A stretch of DNA of 64,000 nt from Bradyrhizobium sp. ISRA464. Lineage in GTDB: Bacteria > Pseudomonadota > Alphaproteobacteria > Rhizobiales > Xanthobacteraceae. The translations under genes and the position numbers were made by a program. The stretch's first letter is position 1. Every line of letters begins with the position of its first letter. Shown here one piece after another: positions 34,299-44,280 of the stretch. The notes beneath the pieces are model-generated. The model had not been told where the DNA came from. It did no database searches and saw only the letters and a program-made list of their open reading frames with translations. Location of the stretch: positions 1,798,001 to 1,862,000 of the forward strand of contig NZ_CP094526.1 of assembly GCF_029910095.1 (NCBI RefSeq), written 5' to 3'.

Positions 34299-36563
34299 TC
34301 ACAGCTTCTGTGAAATGCCGACGTAGAAGCCGCGACGCGGCCCATATTGCGGGGCGAACACGCCGATGCCCGAGCCGTCCCTGATCTGGTAGATCGTATC
34401 GAACAGGTTGACGACGTCGAAGCGGATCGTGGTCGGCTTGTTCGGCGCGACGATGTTGAAGTCGTGCGACAGACCGAGATTGACCTGGGTATAGCCCGGC
34501 AAGTGATCGGTGTTGGCAAAGCCCGAGCGCAGGCCGCTGCCGTAGATCATCGAGGCAGAGAAGCGCGTGCCGTTCCACAGGTATGACGCGCCGGCGGAGG
34601 CCGTCCAGGTCTGGGCGTGGTCCGTGTAAATGTAATGTGTGGCGATGTAGTTCAGCTCGTCCTGCTCGAACAGATATTGGTTCGACACCACGTTGGTGGC
34701 GATCTGCTTGGCCCATGCGACGTTGCCGTAGGCGCTGAAATTGCCGTTGGTGTACTTGGCCTTGAGCTCGACGCCGACGTTCTCGCCGCGATCGTAGTTG
34801 AATCCGGTCAGCACATAGGCGGCGCCGAACTGGCCGTCATCGAGCAGGTCGCGCGCGATCTTGTAGTAGCCATCGACGCCGACCTCGAGGCCCGGGATTG
34901 CGTAGATCTTCTGGTCGACGCCGACGTCGAAGACATGGGACCGCTCCGGCAGCACCGGGCTGCTCTTGTTGATCTCCGGCTGCTGCGACGAACCCTGCAC
35001 CAGGGCGAGATTGACGGGAGCGGCGATGACCTGGGTTGGCGGCGTGAAGTTGCGCGCATAACCGGCATGGAACGTCGTTCCGTCGTACGGCTTCCAGGTC
35101 AGATTGATGCGCGGGCTGAGCTGGTTGGCATCGACATATTGATACATCTGGTCGAAGCGCAGGCCGGCATTGAGGGTCAGCTGGTTGGTGATCCGCCATT
35201 CGTCCTGCAGATAGGTGCCGATCAGCCAGCCGGTCTTGGCGTTCGAATCGAAGATCGAGTACGGCGCGTCGATCGTGCCCGCGCTCGGATCCGTCGGATC
35301 GACCAAAGGCAGAATGGTCGAGAAGTTGTTGACCAGGGACCGCTCGGAGGAGACCGAGAAGCCGAACCTCAGCGTATGGGCGTAGCCGACGCGCCATGCG
35401 GTATCTTCCTGGATGCCGTTGACGAAGCTCTGGCGATAGACGTCGGAGGCGACGCCGTTGAACACCAGATCGCCGACCGTGTCGGGGTAGAAGTGCAGCT
35501 GGCTGTAGCGGTTGAAGTAGGACAGCTGCATGTCGATGTCCTCGAATGACTTCTGATACGCCACGACGTTGAACTGGTTGAACTCGGTCTGGCGTTCGTT
35601 GAGCTTCGAGGAATCGAAATCCGACGTGCCGAAGGCCGTGAAGTTCGGCGTCTGCCCCGGATTGTTCGGGATCTGGTAGGTGCTGTTGGAGACGCCGCCC
35701 ATATAGGTCAGGCGGCTGGTTGGGTCGATCACCGTCGAGAGATAGAGGAATCCCTTCTCCTGCGACGTGTTGTCGTGGATCGCGTTGTAGGACGGCGTTG
35801 GATTCTCGATGCCGACACTGCTTTGGAAATAGCGTCCCGAGACGAAATACTGGGTCTGCCCGACCGTCCCGCCATATTCGAAGCTCGGTGTGATCGTGCC
35901 GTGGCTGCCGCCATAGACGCCGACCTTGCCCGTATTGTTGAAGGCATCGGCCTTGGTCTGGATGTCGACCACGCCAGCGGTGCGGAAGCCGAACTGCGCC
36001 GGCAGTGCGCCGGTGAGCAAGGCAAGACTGCCCACGATCCCGGTATCGAGGATCTGGCCGAAGGCGCCGACGCCGTCGGGCAGCATGATGCCGTTGATGC
36101 GATACTGAACGTTGGCGTGTTCGTTGCGAACATGCAGTTCGCCGCTGGCCGCGGAGTCCTGCGTCACGCCGGGGAACTGCAGCAGCACCTTGTCGATCGG
36201 CGCGTCCGCCCCTTGCGGCATCGCCTCGATCGCCTGGTGATTGACCCGATGCGCGTTGGCGCCGACCGGGGCGACAACGTTTTGGCGTGCCGCGTCGAAC
36301 TTCTCGTTGGTGCTCGTCACCACCTGCGCCTCGGTAGGCGGGGGAGCCGCCGGCGGCGGCGCCGCGCGTCGCGTGGTAACGACGCGCTTCTTCGGGCGCC
36401 GCGGCGGCTGCGCGTGCTTGGGTTCGATGACCTCGATTTTTGGCAAGGTGGTGGTGCCCTCGGCTCCAGGCGGAGGGGTCTGCGCACTGGCAACATGGCC
36501 CAGTCCGAGCAGCACCGAGGCTGATGCGGACAGGAGGAGGGAAGCTCTGAACGGGGACTTCAT
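34299..36563 (-). CDS. TonB-dependent outer-membrane receptor
   Basis: This 754-residue protein has a signal peptide (MKSPFRASLLLSASASVLLG, cut near ASA), then a Pro/Arg-rich stretch at about 45-75, a plug domain (PIDKVLLQFPGVTQDSA, then NVQYRINGIMLPDGVG) and a 22-strand-like barrel ending in GISQKL with no aromatic last residue. It should import a metal chelate or other nutrient with TonB energy. The ATG at 36563 is used; the longer frame lacks a signal peptide. The DUF2946 gene lies 146 bp upstream on the same strand, and such pairs often relate to copper or other metal uptake. Confidence 0.87.
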   Translation of the reverse strand: MKSPFRASLLLSASASVLLGLGHVASAQTPPPGAEGTTTLPKIEVIEPKHAQPPRRPKKRVVTTRRAAPPPAAPPPTEAQVVTSTNEKFDAARQNVVAPVGANAHRVNHQAIEAMPQGADAPIDKVLLQFPGVTQDSAASGELHVRNEHANVQYRINGIMLPDGVGAFGQILDTGIVGSLALLTGALPAQFGFRTAGVVDIQTKADAFNNTGKVGVYGGSHGTITPSFEYGGTVGQTQYFVSGRYFQSSVGIENPTPSYNAIHDNTSQEKGFLYLSTVIDPTSRLTYMGGVSNSTYQIPNNPGQTPNFTAFGTSDFDSSKLNERQTEFNQFNVVAYQKSFEDIDMQLSYFNRYSQLHFYPDTVGDLVFNGVASDVYRQSFVNGIQEDTAWRVGYAHTLRFGFSVSSERSLVNNFSTILPLVDPTDPSAGTIDAPYSIFDSNAKTGWLIGTYLQDEWRITNQLTLNAGLRFDQMYQYVDANQLSPRINLTWKPYDGTTFHAGYARNFTPPTQVIAAPVNLALVQGSSQQPEINKSSPVLPERSHVFDVGVDQKIYAIPGLEVGVDGYYKIARDLLDDGQFGAAYVLTGFNYDRGENVGVELKAKYTNGNFSAYGNVAWAKQIATNVVSNQYLFEQDELNYIATHYIYTDHAQTWTASAGASYLWNGTRFSASMIYGSGLRSGFANTDHLPGYTQVNLGLSHDFNIVAPNKPTTIRFDVVNLFDTIYQIRDGSGIGVFAPQYGPRRGFYVGISQKL

Positions 36564-36709
36564 GGTCGGGATCCTGAAGGCCGCCAGCTGATCTGTTGTG
36601 GTGGAGCTGGCAGGCCTCGCCGTCATTTGCGACGGACCGATTGAACGATTTCTCCGAGACCCCGCCACTCAACGCGGCCCGATCTCAGAGGCACAGACAG
36701 CAATCGATG

Positions 36710-37132
36710 TCAGGAGAGCGGAGGTGCGCGGGAACGGAACGCCGTGGGGGCCGACTTGAGGTGGAGGAATTCGGCATCGGTGGTGCGGCGGAGAAACTCC
36801 ACCGCTTCCGGCAGCAGCAGCACCGGAGGGCCCGCGACCAGCAGGTTGCCGGCCATCGAGATGACGGCGCAGATCGCGCAATTGTCAGCGGGATGCCGGT
36901 TCTTGTCCTGATCGGCCGGCGGCTGCTTGTGGACGACCTGAATTGCGAGATCCGGCGTCGCAGAGGTGCCGATATAGGCGAAGTCGAGCTTCGACAGGCC
37001 GGTCTGGACAGCCGGAGCCGCGTTCGCAGCTGCGATGGGATGGAAATGACCGAACGACAGCACGAACTGGACGGCAAGCGCAAACAACGCCAGCCGCGAG
37101 CCAGTTCTGATGTGTCTCCGGAACCACTTCAT
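36710..37132 (-). CDS. DUF2946-family protein with CAICA motif
   Basis: The 140-residue protein has an N-terminal membrane or signal segment (LALFALAVQFVLSFGHFHPI), a central NCAICAVISMAG motif and a second hydrophobic segment. This is the DUF2946 pattern (short protein, CxxC pair near a membrane segment). The motif could bind a metal such as copper, and the downstream TonB-dependent receptor supports a metal-uptake role. That role is inferred. Confidence 0.75.
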   Translation of the reverse strand: MKWFRRHIRTGSRLALFALAVQFVLSFGHFHPIAAANAAPAVQTGLSKLDFAYIGTSATPDLAIQVVHKQPPADQDKNRHPADNCAICAVISMAGNLLVAGPPVLLLPEAVEFLRRTTDAEFLHLKSAPTAFRSRAPPLS

Positions 37133-37296
37133 CCGATTGATGCCCGCCCTCGGGACGGCATCATGACCATGACCCCGTGCCGCCCAGTGTTACATTATAA
37201 CATCGGATGGCCATCGCGATGTCAACCGCCGTCGAGGCAATCTGCGTTCGATCGGCCGTCCTTGTGGGATTGACGCAACGTGTCCGTCGAACCCGA

Positions 37297-39360
37297 TCAG
37301 CGTCCTTCGCGCAGCCAGGTGGCTGCAAAGGCGCCGAGCAGCAGCAACAGGCCGACCACCCCGGCGAACATCGGCAAAACGCCGACGCCCTTGACCACGC
37401 TCGCATCTCGCATCTTGACGCCGAGCCAGCCGTCGCCGCGGAAGATCGAGGAGCCGTGCACCGGTACGATGCGCGGCATGTTGAGGCTCGATCCGTCGGC
37501 AATGCGCCGGGCGTCGCCGCCGGTCGCCTGCGCCAGCGGTTTCAGCGTGTCCGTGGTCGAGGTGACTTCCGAAAACTCCTTCGGATTGGTCGGTCCGACA
37601 TTGATCAGCGCTTTCAATGTGCCATCGGTCGCCTGCCACAGGCCGAGCTCGTTGGCCGGCAGCGTCGCGCGCCACTCGCCGGGATCGCCGGCGGTCAGCG
37701 TCAGCTCGTGCGTGGTGCCGCTCGGCGACGTCACGGTGACAGGCGAGACGGTGTCGGCCATGGTCTGGCGCACCACCGTGAGGTCCTTGCCGTGCACCTG
37801 CATGCGCAGCGCCTCTTCGTCGAGGTCGGGTTGCTTCATCAGCCAGTGCGACACCCGCCGCAACAGATCCAGATGCGGGCCGCCGCCTTCGTAGCCGCGA
37901 GCCCACAGCCAGATATGGTCGGAGAGCAGCAGCGCGACGCGGCCCTCGCCGAAGTGCGACAGCAGCAGCAGCGGCTTGCCGTCGGCGCCGGTCATGACCG
38001 GCGGATTGACCGCGTTGCGGGCGTCGACGCTGCGGAAGAACCGGCTCCAATGCGGCGGCTCGAAGGCCGAGCCCTCCAAGCCGCGCGTCACCGGATGACG
38101 TTTCCCGGCATCGCTCAAATGCGCGTAGAATGGCTTCTCGCTCACGCCGACCGGCTCGGCCGGCAGCACCGAGTCGAGCGGCGTGCGCCAGATGCTGGTG
38201 GTCGAGGCGTAGTCGGGCCCGGCCGCCACCAGCACCGCGCCGCCGGCGCGGACATAGCGTGCGATGTTGTCGAAATAGGCGATCGGGAGCACGCCCTGGC
38301 GGGCGTAGCGGTCGAAGATGATCAGCTGGAATTCGTTGATCTTCTGCTGGAACAGCTCGCGGGTCGGAAACGCGATCAGCGACAGCTCGTTGATCGGCGT
38401 GCCGTCCTGCTTCTCCGGCGGGCGCAGAATCGTGAAGTGCACGAGATCGACGCTGGGGTCGGATTTCAGCAGGTTGCGCCAGGTGCGTTCGCCGGAATGC
38501 GGCTCGCCCGAGACCAGCAGCACGCGCAGCTTGTCGCGCACGCCGTCGATCGAGACCACGGCGCGGTTGTTGACCGGCGTCAGCTCGTTCTCGAGCGGCG
38601 AGGCCTCGATCTCGACGATGTTTTGACCGGCGTGCTTGATGTCGACGTCGACGCTGGCGGTCTGGCCGCTGGTCATCGTGCGCTCGCTGATCACCTCGCC
38701 GTCGCGGCGGACCGTGACCTTGGCGCGCTCGCCGGTGACGCCCTGATCGTCGAGCCGGAAGGTGATGGTCTGGCTCTGGCCGACGATGCCGAAACGCGGC
38801 GCTGCCGTGATCGCGATACGGCGGTCGCGCTCGTCCTTGCGGCCGGTGACCAGCGCATGCACCGGGGCCTGGAAACCAAGCGCCTGTGCATTGGCGGGAA
38901 TGTCATGCACGCGCCCGTCGGTGATCATGAACGCGCCGGCGACGCGCTCGACCGGGACGTCCGAGAGCGCCGACGACAGCGCGCCGAACAGCTTGGTGCC
39001 GTCGGTCTCGCCGTCGGCCTGGCCGGCCTCGACGACGCGGACTTCGAGCCCCTTGATCTGCTTGAGGCTGTCGACCAGCGCTTCCCTGGCCTTCTCGGTC
39101 TCCTGGTTGCGCGTGCCGAAGTTCTGGCTCGGGCTCTTGTCGACCACCACGACGGCCACCGAGGACAGCGGCTCGCGGTCTTCGCGCGTGAACGAGGGAT
39201 TCGCCAGCGCGAGCAGGATCAGCGCCAGCGCGCCGACGCGCACCGCGGTGCCGCGCGCGCGCGACAAGAGCAACAGCGCTGCGATCACGACGATCGCGCC
39301 GAGCGCGAGCCACAGCACGAGCGAAGGAACCAGCGGTGTGAACGCAATACCGTAGTTCAT
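37297..39360 (-). CDS. Large membrane protein of the MoxR/Bat operon (glutamine amidotransferase-like fold)
   Basis: The 687-residue product has two N-terminal membrane segments (about 9-33 and 41-53), a VWA-like stretch with VAVVVVDKSPSQNFG, an immunoglobulin-like part and a domain similar to class I glutamine amidotransferases (VLLVSGEPHSGERTW, then YVRAGGAVLVAAGPDY). A membrane helix ends the protein. The nucleophile Cys of a true amidotransferase is not evident. It starts one base after the DUF4159 gene stop and is the last gene of the operon. Similar proteins follow MoxR/DUF58 genes in many bacteria, with no defined reaction. Confidence 0.8.
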   Translation of the reverse strand: MNYGIAFTPLVPSLVLWLALGAIVVIAALLLLSRARGTAVRVGALALILLALANPSFTREDREPLSSVAVVVVDKSPSQNFGTRNQETEKAREALVDSLKQIKGLEVRVVEAGQADGETDGTKLFGALSSALSDVPVERVAGAFMITDGRVHDIPANAQALGFQAPVHALVTGRKDERDRRIAITAAPRFGIVGQSQTITFRLDDQGVTGERAKVTVRRDGEVISERTMTSGQTASVDVDIKHAGQNIVEIEASPLENELTPVNNRAVVSIDGVRDKLRVLLVSGEPHSGERTWRNLLKSDPSVDLVHFTILRPPEKQDGTPINELSLIAFPTRELFQQKINEFQLIIFDRYARQGVLPIAYFDNIARYVRAGGAVLVAAGPDYASTTSIWRTPLDSVLPAEPVGVSEKPFYAHLSDAGKRHPVTRGLEGSAFEPPHWSRFFRSVDARNAVNPPVMTGADGKPLLLLSHFGEGRVALLLSDHIWLWARGYEGGGPHLDLLRRVSHWLMKQPDLDEEALRMQVHGKDLTVVRQTMADTVSPVTVTSPSGTTHELTLTAGDPGEWRATLPANELGLWQATDGTLKALINVGPTNPKEFSEVTSTTDTLKPLAQATGGDARRIADGSSLNMPRIVPVHGSSIFRGDGWLGVKMRDASVVKGVGVLPMFAGVVGLLLLLGAFAATWLREGR

Positions 39361-39361
39361 A

Positions 39362-42166
39362 TTATTGTCCCAGCCGCTCGATGAGGGCAGGTGCGTGCAC
39401 CTGATCGGCCTTGTAGTTGCCGGTCAGCGTGTACATCACGATGTTGACGCCGGCGCGGAAGGCGAATTCGCGCTGGCGCGGCTCGCCCGGCGTCAACGGC
39501 AGCATCGGCTGGCCGTCGGGCCGGATCGCCCAGGCGCCAGCGAGATCGTTCGAGGTGATGATGATCGGCGAGACGCCGTCGCCGCCGCGCGCCGGCCGCT
39601 GCGCGGCTTCGTCGTCGTCCCCGCGCGGCAGCGCCTCGACCCAGGTTTGACCGGTGTTGAAGCGGCCGGGGAAATCGCGCAGCAGGTAGAACGTCTTGGT
39701 CATCACGTGATCGCGCGGCACCGGCTCGAGCTCGGGGACGTCGAGCGTGGACAGCAATTCGCGCAGCGTCTGCATGCCCGGCGTCTGTGATGCGCCATTG
39801 TCGCCCGGCCCCGCCTCGATGGCGTCGCGGGTGTCGAACACGACCGTGCCGCCCTGCTTCATGTAGGCGTCGATCTTGTTGATGGCGTCCTGCGGCGGCT
39901 TCGGCGCGCCCGGCACGATCGGCCAGTAGATCAGCGGGAAGAACGCGAGCTCGTCGCGGGCCGGGTCCACGCCCACGGGATCGCCGGCTTCCAGCGCGGT
40001 GCGCTGCGCCAGGAACAGCGTCAGACCGGACATCCCGGCCTTGACGATGGAATCGACGTCGGCATTGCCCGTCACGACATAGGCGAGCCTGGTCTGCGAC
40101 GTCGCCTTGATGGCGAAGTCGTCACCGTTCTCGGCGCGCGTCGCCGAGGGCGCCAGGGCGACGAGCATGAAGGCGAACGCAAGCACGACGGGTGCCGCAC
40201 GCCGCCGCAGCACTGCGGCAAGTCCGGCACCGAGCATCGCCACCACGATCGCATCGATCAGGAACAGCGCGAGTGCCGACGACAGCATGATGCCTCGCAG
40301 ATCGCGCGGCTCGGTGTTGGTATAGCTCGCGCGCCGCGCGTGCAGGCTCGAGGTATCGAGCGGCGCGATGCGGTCGGACGAGGCAAGCGTGTTGATGGCG
40401 ACCGGACCGTCGGCCGGGCCGTAGAGGCCGGGCGGATGATCCGCCGTGGCGCGATCGTGATAGTCTGCCGAGATCGGCTTGGCGCTCGAGGGCGGCGGGC
40501 CGAACGCGCCGAAGCCGTCGAGCGTCCGCAGCGGCGCCACCGTCTCGGCCTTGGGATCGGCCGCGACGCCGGGGCCGGGCTTCGAGGTGTAGCCGGACAT
40601 GTCGACCAGCCGCCGCAGCATCTCGACGAAGGTGCCGGACATCGGCAAGTCCGACCAGCGCATGTCGGCGCCGACGTGGAACAGGCTGATCACGCCCTTG
40701 CCGCGATGCTCGCCGGTGACGAGCGGCGTGCCGTCCTCAAGCGACGCCCAGCTCTTGGTTGCCAGCACGGCGTCAGGCTCCGCCAGCACCTGGCGGCTCA
40801 CGGTGACATCCTTGGGCACGCTCAATCCCGCGAACGGGCCGTCGGCGGCGAACGAAGCCATATGCTGCGGCTTCTCCCAGGTCAGGCTGCCGCCGAGGGT
40901 GCGGCCGCCGCGACGCAGCTTCACGGGGACGAGGTCGTCGTCGGCCTGCGCGAGGCGCGGGCCTGCGAAGCGGACCAGCACGCCGCCTTGCTCGATCCAG
41001 GCGTTGAGCCGGTCGCGGATCTCGGGCGACAGCGTGCCGACATCGGCCATCACGATCATCGGCAGCCGCTGATCGAGGAATTGCGCGATCACCTGCTGCG
41101 GCGCGCCGCGATCTCCCAACCGCACATCGGCGAACGGCTGCAGCGCACGGGAGAGATAGAAGGTCGAGGCGAGCAGCGGCTGCGAGGTATCCGTGCTCGA
41201 TCCCGAGACCACGCCGATCGCGCGGCGGCGCCAGCGCTTGTCGAGCAGCTGGACCGCGCCGGCCGATCGTTCGCCGGCGATCTCGAGCCGGGCGATGTCG
41301 TTGCGCAGCTCCACCGGAAGATCGAACGAGGCTTCGGTCTCGCGTTCCTGCGCGGCGAACGTGTAGTGGGCCTCGCCAATCGGCGAGCTCTTGGCGTCGA
41401 GCGCGCGCACGGTGCCGCTCGCGATCCCACCGTCGGTGCGCAATACCTTGACCGTCATCTTGGCGGCGGCGTTCTCGGCCGCGACCAGCGCGTGCGCGGG
41501 CGGCGCGCCGCCCTCGAAGATCGTCAGGTTGCGGCCCTCGATCACCTTGCCGAGGCCTTCGGCGAATTCGGTGCCGCGACCGGTATCGACGCCGTCGGAC
41601 AGCCAGGCGATGTCGCAATCGCCGGTCGCCTTGAGGAAGCGTCCGAGCGTTGCAAGCGTGTCGACCCGGTCGATCGAGTAGGGCTTTGGCGCGAGCTGGC
41701 GCAGCGCGACGCGCGCGGTGCCGGCCGGCATCAGCGTAATGTCCCGCGCGGGCTCCGACAGCGGCACCAGCGCGACGCCGCGGCGGTCGCTCTCGGCATC
41801 GGCGATCAGCTCGTCGGCGGCCTTGATGCGGGCATCCCAGCTCGAGGCGGCGCTCCAGCCGTCGTCGAGCAGGATGACGAGCGGCGATTTGCTCGCGGCA
41901 ATGCCGGTTTGCGGATTCCAGATCGGACCGGCGGCGGCGAGGATGACGAGCGTGGCGGCGGCAAGCCTGAGCAGCGTCAGCCACCATGGCGTGCGCGACG
42001 GCGTCTCCTCCCTCGGCGTGATGTCGAACAACAGCCGCGTCGGCGGGAATTCGACGCGCCGTGGCCGCGGCGGCATCACGCGCAGCAGCCACCACAGCAC
42101 CGGCAGGCTGACCAGCCCCAGCAGCAGCAGCGGTTCGGCGAAGGAGAGGGGCAGACCCGCGATCAT
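39362..42166 (-). CDS. BatA-N-terminal / DUF4159 membrane protein
   Basis: This 934-residue protein begins with the aerotolerance-regulator (BatA) N-terminal domain (SFAEPLLLLGLVSLPVLWWL), followed by a VWA-like region (VILLDDGWSAASSWDARI), a central amidotransferase-like region, membrane segments near residues 625-665, and a C-terminal DUF4159 domain (AYVVTGNADVDSIVKAGMSG onward to the end). Its ATG overlaps the stop of the DUF58 gene (ATGA). It is probably an envelope component controlled by the MoxR ATPase. Confidence 0.85.
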   Translation of the reverse strand: MIAGLPLSFAEPLLLLGLVSLPVLWWLLRVMPPRPRRVEFPPTRLLFDITPREETPSRTPWWLTLLRLAAATLVILAAAGPIWNPQTGIAASKSPLVILLDDGWSAASSWDARIKAADELIADAESDRRGVALVPLSEPARDITLMPAGTARVALRQLAPKPYSIDRVDTLATLGRFLKATGDCDIAWLSDGVDTGRGTEFAEGLGKVIEGRNLTIFEGGAPPAHALVAAENAAAKMTVKVLRTDGGIASGTVRALDAKSSPIGEAHYTFAAQERETEASFDLPVELRNDIARLEIAGERSAGAVQLLDKRWRRRAIGVVSGSSTDTSQPLLASTFYLSRALQPFADVRLGDRGAPQQVIAQFLDQRLPMIVMADVGTLSPEIRDRLNAWIEQGGVLVRFAGPRLAQADDDLVPVKLRRGGRTLGGSLTWEKPQHMASFAADGPFAGLSVPKDVTVSRQVLAEPDAVLATKSWASLEDGTPLVTGEHRGKGVISLFHVGADMRWSDLPMSGTFVEMLRRLVDMSGYTSKPGPGVAADPKAETVAPLRTLDGFGAFGPPPSSAKPISADYHDRATADHPPGLYGPADGPVAINTLASSDRIAPLDTSSLHARRASYTNTEPRDLRGIMLSSALALFLIDAIVVAMLGAGLAAVLRRRAAPVVLAFAFMLVALAPSATRAENGDDFAIKATSQTRLAYVVTGNADVDSIVKAGMSGLTLFLAQRTALEAGDPVGVDPARDELAFFPLIYWPIVPGAPKPPQDAINKIDAYMKQGGTVVFDTRDAIEAGPGDNGASQTPGMQTLRELLSTLDVPELEPVPRDHVMTKTFYLLRDFPGRFNTGQTWVEALPRGDDDEAAQRPARGGDGVSPIIITSNDLAGAWAIRPDGQPMLPLTPGEPRQREFAFRAGVNIVMYTLTGNYKADQVHAPALIERLGQ

Positions 42167-43107
42167 GCGCTTCGTCCCGCCTTGACGATCGAGCGCCCGC
42201 CGCTCTTGCTCGCCATCATGCCGGCGTGCAGGAACAGCAGCAACTCGGCCGCGGAGCGACTGGTGGTGTGGGTCGAGAACAGCCAGTCGAGCCGGTTGGT
42301 CTCAGCGCGGATCTGGTCGCGATGCAAGGCGACGCGCGCGACATAATCGGTCGTCCAGCTTTCGGCGCGGCCCGCGGTGATGACGCCGCCGCCTTCGGGC
42401 TCGACGAATTCGACCCGGCCGGAATAGGGGAAGGTCTCTTCCGCGGGATCGACGACCTGGATCAGGCTGCCATGCGCGCCGGACGAGGCGAGCCCGGCCA
42501 GCATCGTCTTGATCTCCTGCAGCGGCGACCAGAAATCCGATAGCACCACGATCTCGGCGAGCGACGACGGCACGAAGGAGGGCGGCAGGCTCGCGCGCGT
42601 CTTGTCGTCGTGCAGCATCGCCTCCGCCATCTTGTCGAGCACGGCACGGCTCGCGGTTGGGTTCATCAGGCCGGGAATGCCGACGCGCTCGCCGCCGGCG
42701 ACCAGCAGCTCGGCCAGCGCGAAGGCGACGATCAGGCCGCGCTCAAGCTTGCTGTCGCGAGCACCGCGTGAGGCAAAGACCATCGAGGGCGAGCGATCGG
42801 GCCAGATCCACACGGTGTGCGCGGCTTCCCATTCCTGCTCGCGGACATAGAGATGGTCGTCGCGGCCCGAGCGTCGCCAGTCGACGCGCTGCGACGGCTC
42901 GCCCGAGACGAAGCGGCGGTACTGCCAGAAGCTTTCGCCCGCGCCGGCGCGGCGGCGGCCGTGCAGGCCGTGGATCACGTTGGCGGCGATGCGGCGGGCC
43001 TCAAGCACCAGGCGCGGCAGCGATGCGGCGAGCGTTCGGCTTTCGCCATCTGCACGTCGGACCGCCAGTTTCTCCTCGTTCAGGTGCCTGTTCTCCGCCG
43101 CCATCAA
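42163..43107 (-). CDS. DUF58-domain protein
   Basis: The 314-residue protein has the DUF58 core (GRRRAGAGESFWQYRRFVSG and RVDWRRSGRDDHLYVREQEW), followed by a VWA-like part with VWIWPDRSPSMVFAS. It overlaps its neighbours by four bases on both sides, showing tight translational coupling. DUF58 proteins are the usual partner of MoxR ATPases, probably substrates or adaptors in assembly of an envelope or oxidoreductase complex. Confidence 0.9.
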   Translation of the reverse strand: MMAAENRHLNEEKLAVRRADGESRTLAASLPRLVLEARRIAANVIHGLHGRRRAGAGESFWQYRRFVSGEPSQRVDWRRSGRDDHLYVREQEWEAAHTVWIWPDRSPSMVFASRGARDSKLERGLIVAFALAELLVAGGERVGIPGLMNPTASRAVLDKMAEAMLHDDKTRASLPPSFVPSSLAEIVVLSDFWSPLQEIKTMLAGLASSGAHGSLIQVVDPAEETFPYSGRVEFVEPEGGGVITAGRAESWTTDYVARVALHRDQIRAETNRLDWLFSTHTTSRSAAELLLFLHAGMMASKSGGRSIVKAGRSA

Positions 43108-44108
43108 CCGATCCGCGTCTTCAATTGCCTGATCACATCAGGAATGGTGCGGCCCTCGGCGCGCGCCGAGAAGGTGAGCGCCATACGATGCTTGAGCACG
43201 GGTTCCGCGAGATCAAGCACGTCGTCGATCGATGGCGCGAGCCGCCCGTCGAGCAGCGCGCGAGCGCGGACCGCCAGCATCAGTGCCTGGCTGGCGCGGG
43301 GACCCGGTCCCCAGGCGATCAGCTTGCCGGCTTCGCCGCCCTCGGGGCCGGGGCGTGCGGCGCGAACCAGCGACAGGATCGCCTCGACCACGGAATCGCC
43401 GACCGGCAAGCGGCGCACCAGCCGCTGTGCGGTGATCAGCGCTTCCGCGTCCATCGACGGCTTGGCGGCGGTCTCGTCGGCGCCGGTGGTCTCGAACAGG
43501 ATGCGTCGCTCAGCGTCGCGATCGGGATAGTCGACATCGATCTCCATCAGGAAGCGGTCGAGCTGCGCCTCGGGCAGTGGATAGGTGCCTTCCTGCTCCA
43601 GCGGGTTCTGCGTCGCGAGCACATGGAACGGCTTCGGCAGGTCATGCCGTGCGCCGGCAACGGTGATGTGCTGCTCCTGCATGGCTTGCAGCAGCGCCGA
43701 CTGGGTGCGTGGGCTGGCGCGGTTGATCTCGTCGGCCATCAGCAGCTGCGCGAACACCGGACCGGAGATGAAACGGAACGAGCGCTTGCCGGTCGAACTC
43801 TCGTCCAGCACCTCGGCGCCGAGAATGTCCGACGGCATCAGGTCGGGCGTGAACTGGATGCGCTTGGCGTCGAGCCCGAGCGTGATGCCGAGCGTCTCGA
43901 CCAGCTTGGTCTTCGCAAGGCCGGGCACGCCGATCAGCAACGCATGGCCGCCGGACAGAATCGTCACCAGCGTGTTTTCGATCACCCGATCCTGGCCGAA
44001 AATGACGGTGGAAACCGCTTCCTTGGCGGCGCGGATCTGGCCGGCGACCTGTTCGGCCGAACGGACGATCACATCCTCCAGTTTCTCGACGCTATCTGCA
44101 CCAGCCAT
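43104..44108 (-). CDS. MoxR-family AAA+ ATPase
   Basis: This 334-residue AAA+ protein has Walker A GVPGLAKTKLVET, Walker B LLMADEINRA and the arginine-containing sensor stretch VLATQNPLEQEGTYPLPEAQ. MoxR ATPases act as chaperones that load metals or assemble protein complexes. It is the first gene of the operon with DUF58, BatA/DUF4159 and the amidotransferase-like membrane protein. No dehydrogenase structural gene is linked, so the client is unknown. Confidence 0.93.
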   Translation of the reverse strand: MAGADSVEKLEDVIVRSAEQVAGQIRAAKEAVSTVIFGQDRVIENTLVTILSGGHALLIGVPGLAKTKLVETLGITLGLDAKRIQFTPDLMPSDILGAEVLDESSTGKRSFRFISGPVFAQLLMADEINRASPRTQSALLQAMQEQHITVAGARHDLPKPFHVLATQNPLEQEGTYPLPEAQLDRFLMEIDVDYPDRDAERRILFETTGADETAAKPSMDAEALITAQRLVRRLPVGDSVVEAILSLVRAARPGPEGGEAGKLIAWGPGPRASQALMLAVRARALLDGRLAPSIDDVLDLAEPVLKHRMALTFSARAEGRTIPDVIRQLKTRIG

Positions 44109-44280
44109 TCTGTCCGCTCCTTCTTGACGATGCGCGCTTCCCGCGTCGTCATGTCATGGCCCTCATGCTAAACCTGCACGAAGGCCATGTATTCGTTGAA
44201 TTAAACTATCCCCACCTTATCGGTATTTCAGGGTATGAACGGCATCACGATGTGGCGAGAATGGCATCCCGATCACATCT

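Noticed and set aside
37207..39384. 725-codon frame antisense to the Bat-operon membrane gene
   Set aside because: Rich in Arg, Gly and Ala without motifs, and the opposite strand encodes a conserved membrane protein.
40340..42346. 668-codon frame antisense to the DUF4159 gene
   Set aside because: No motif and only present because of GC-rich third positions on the coding strand.
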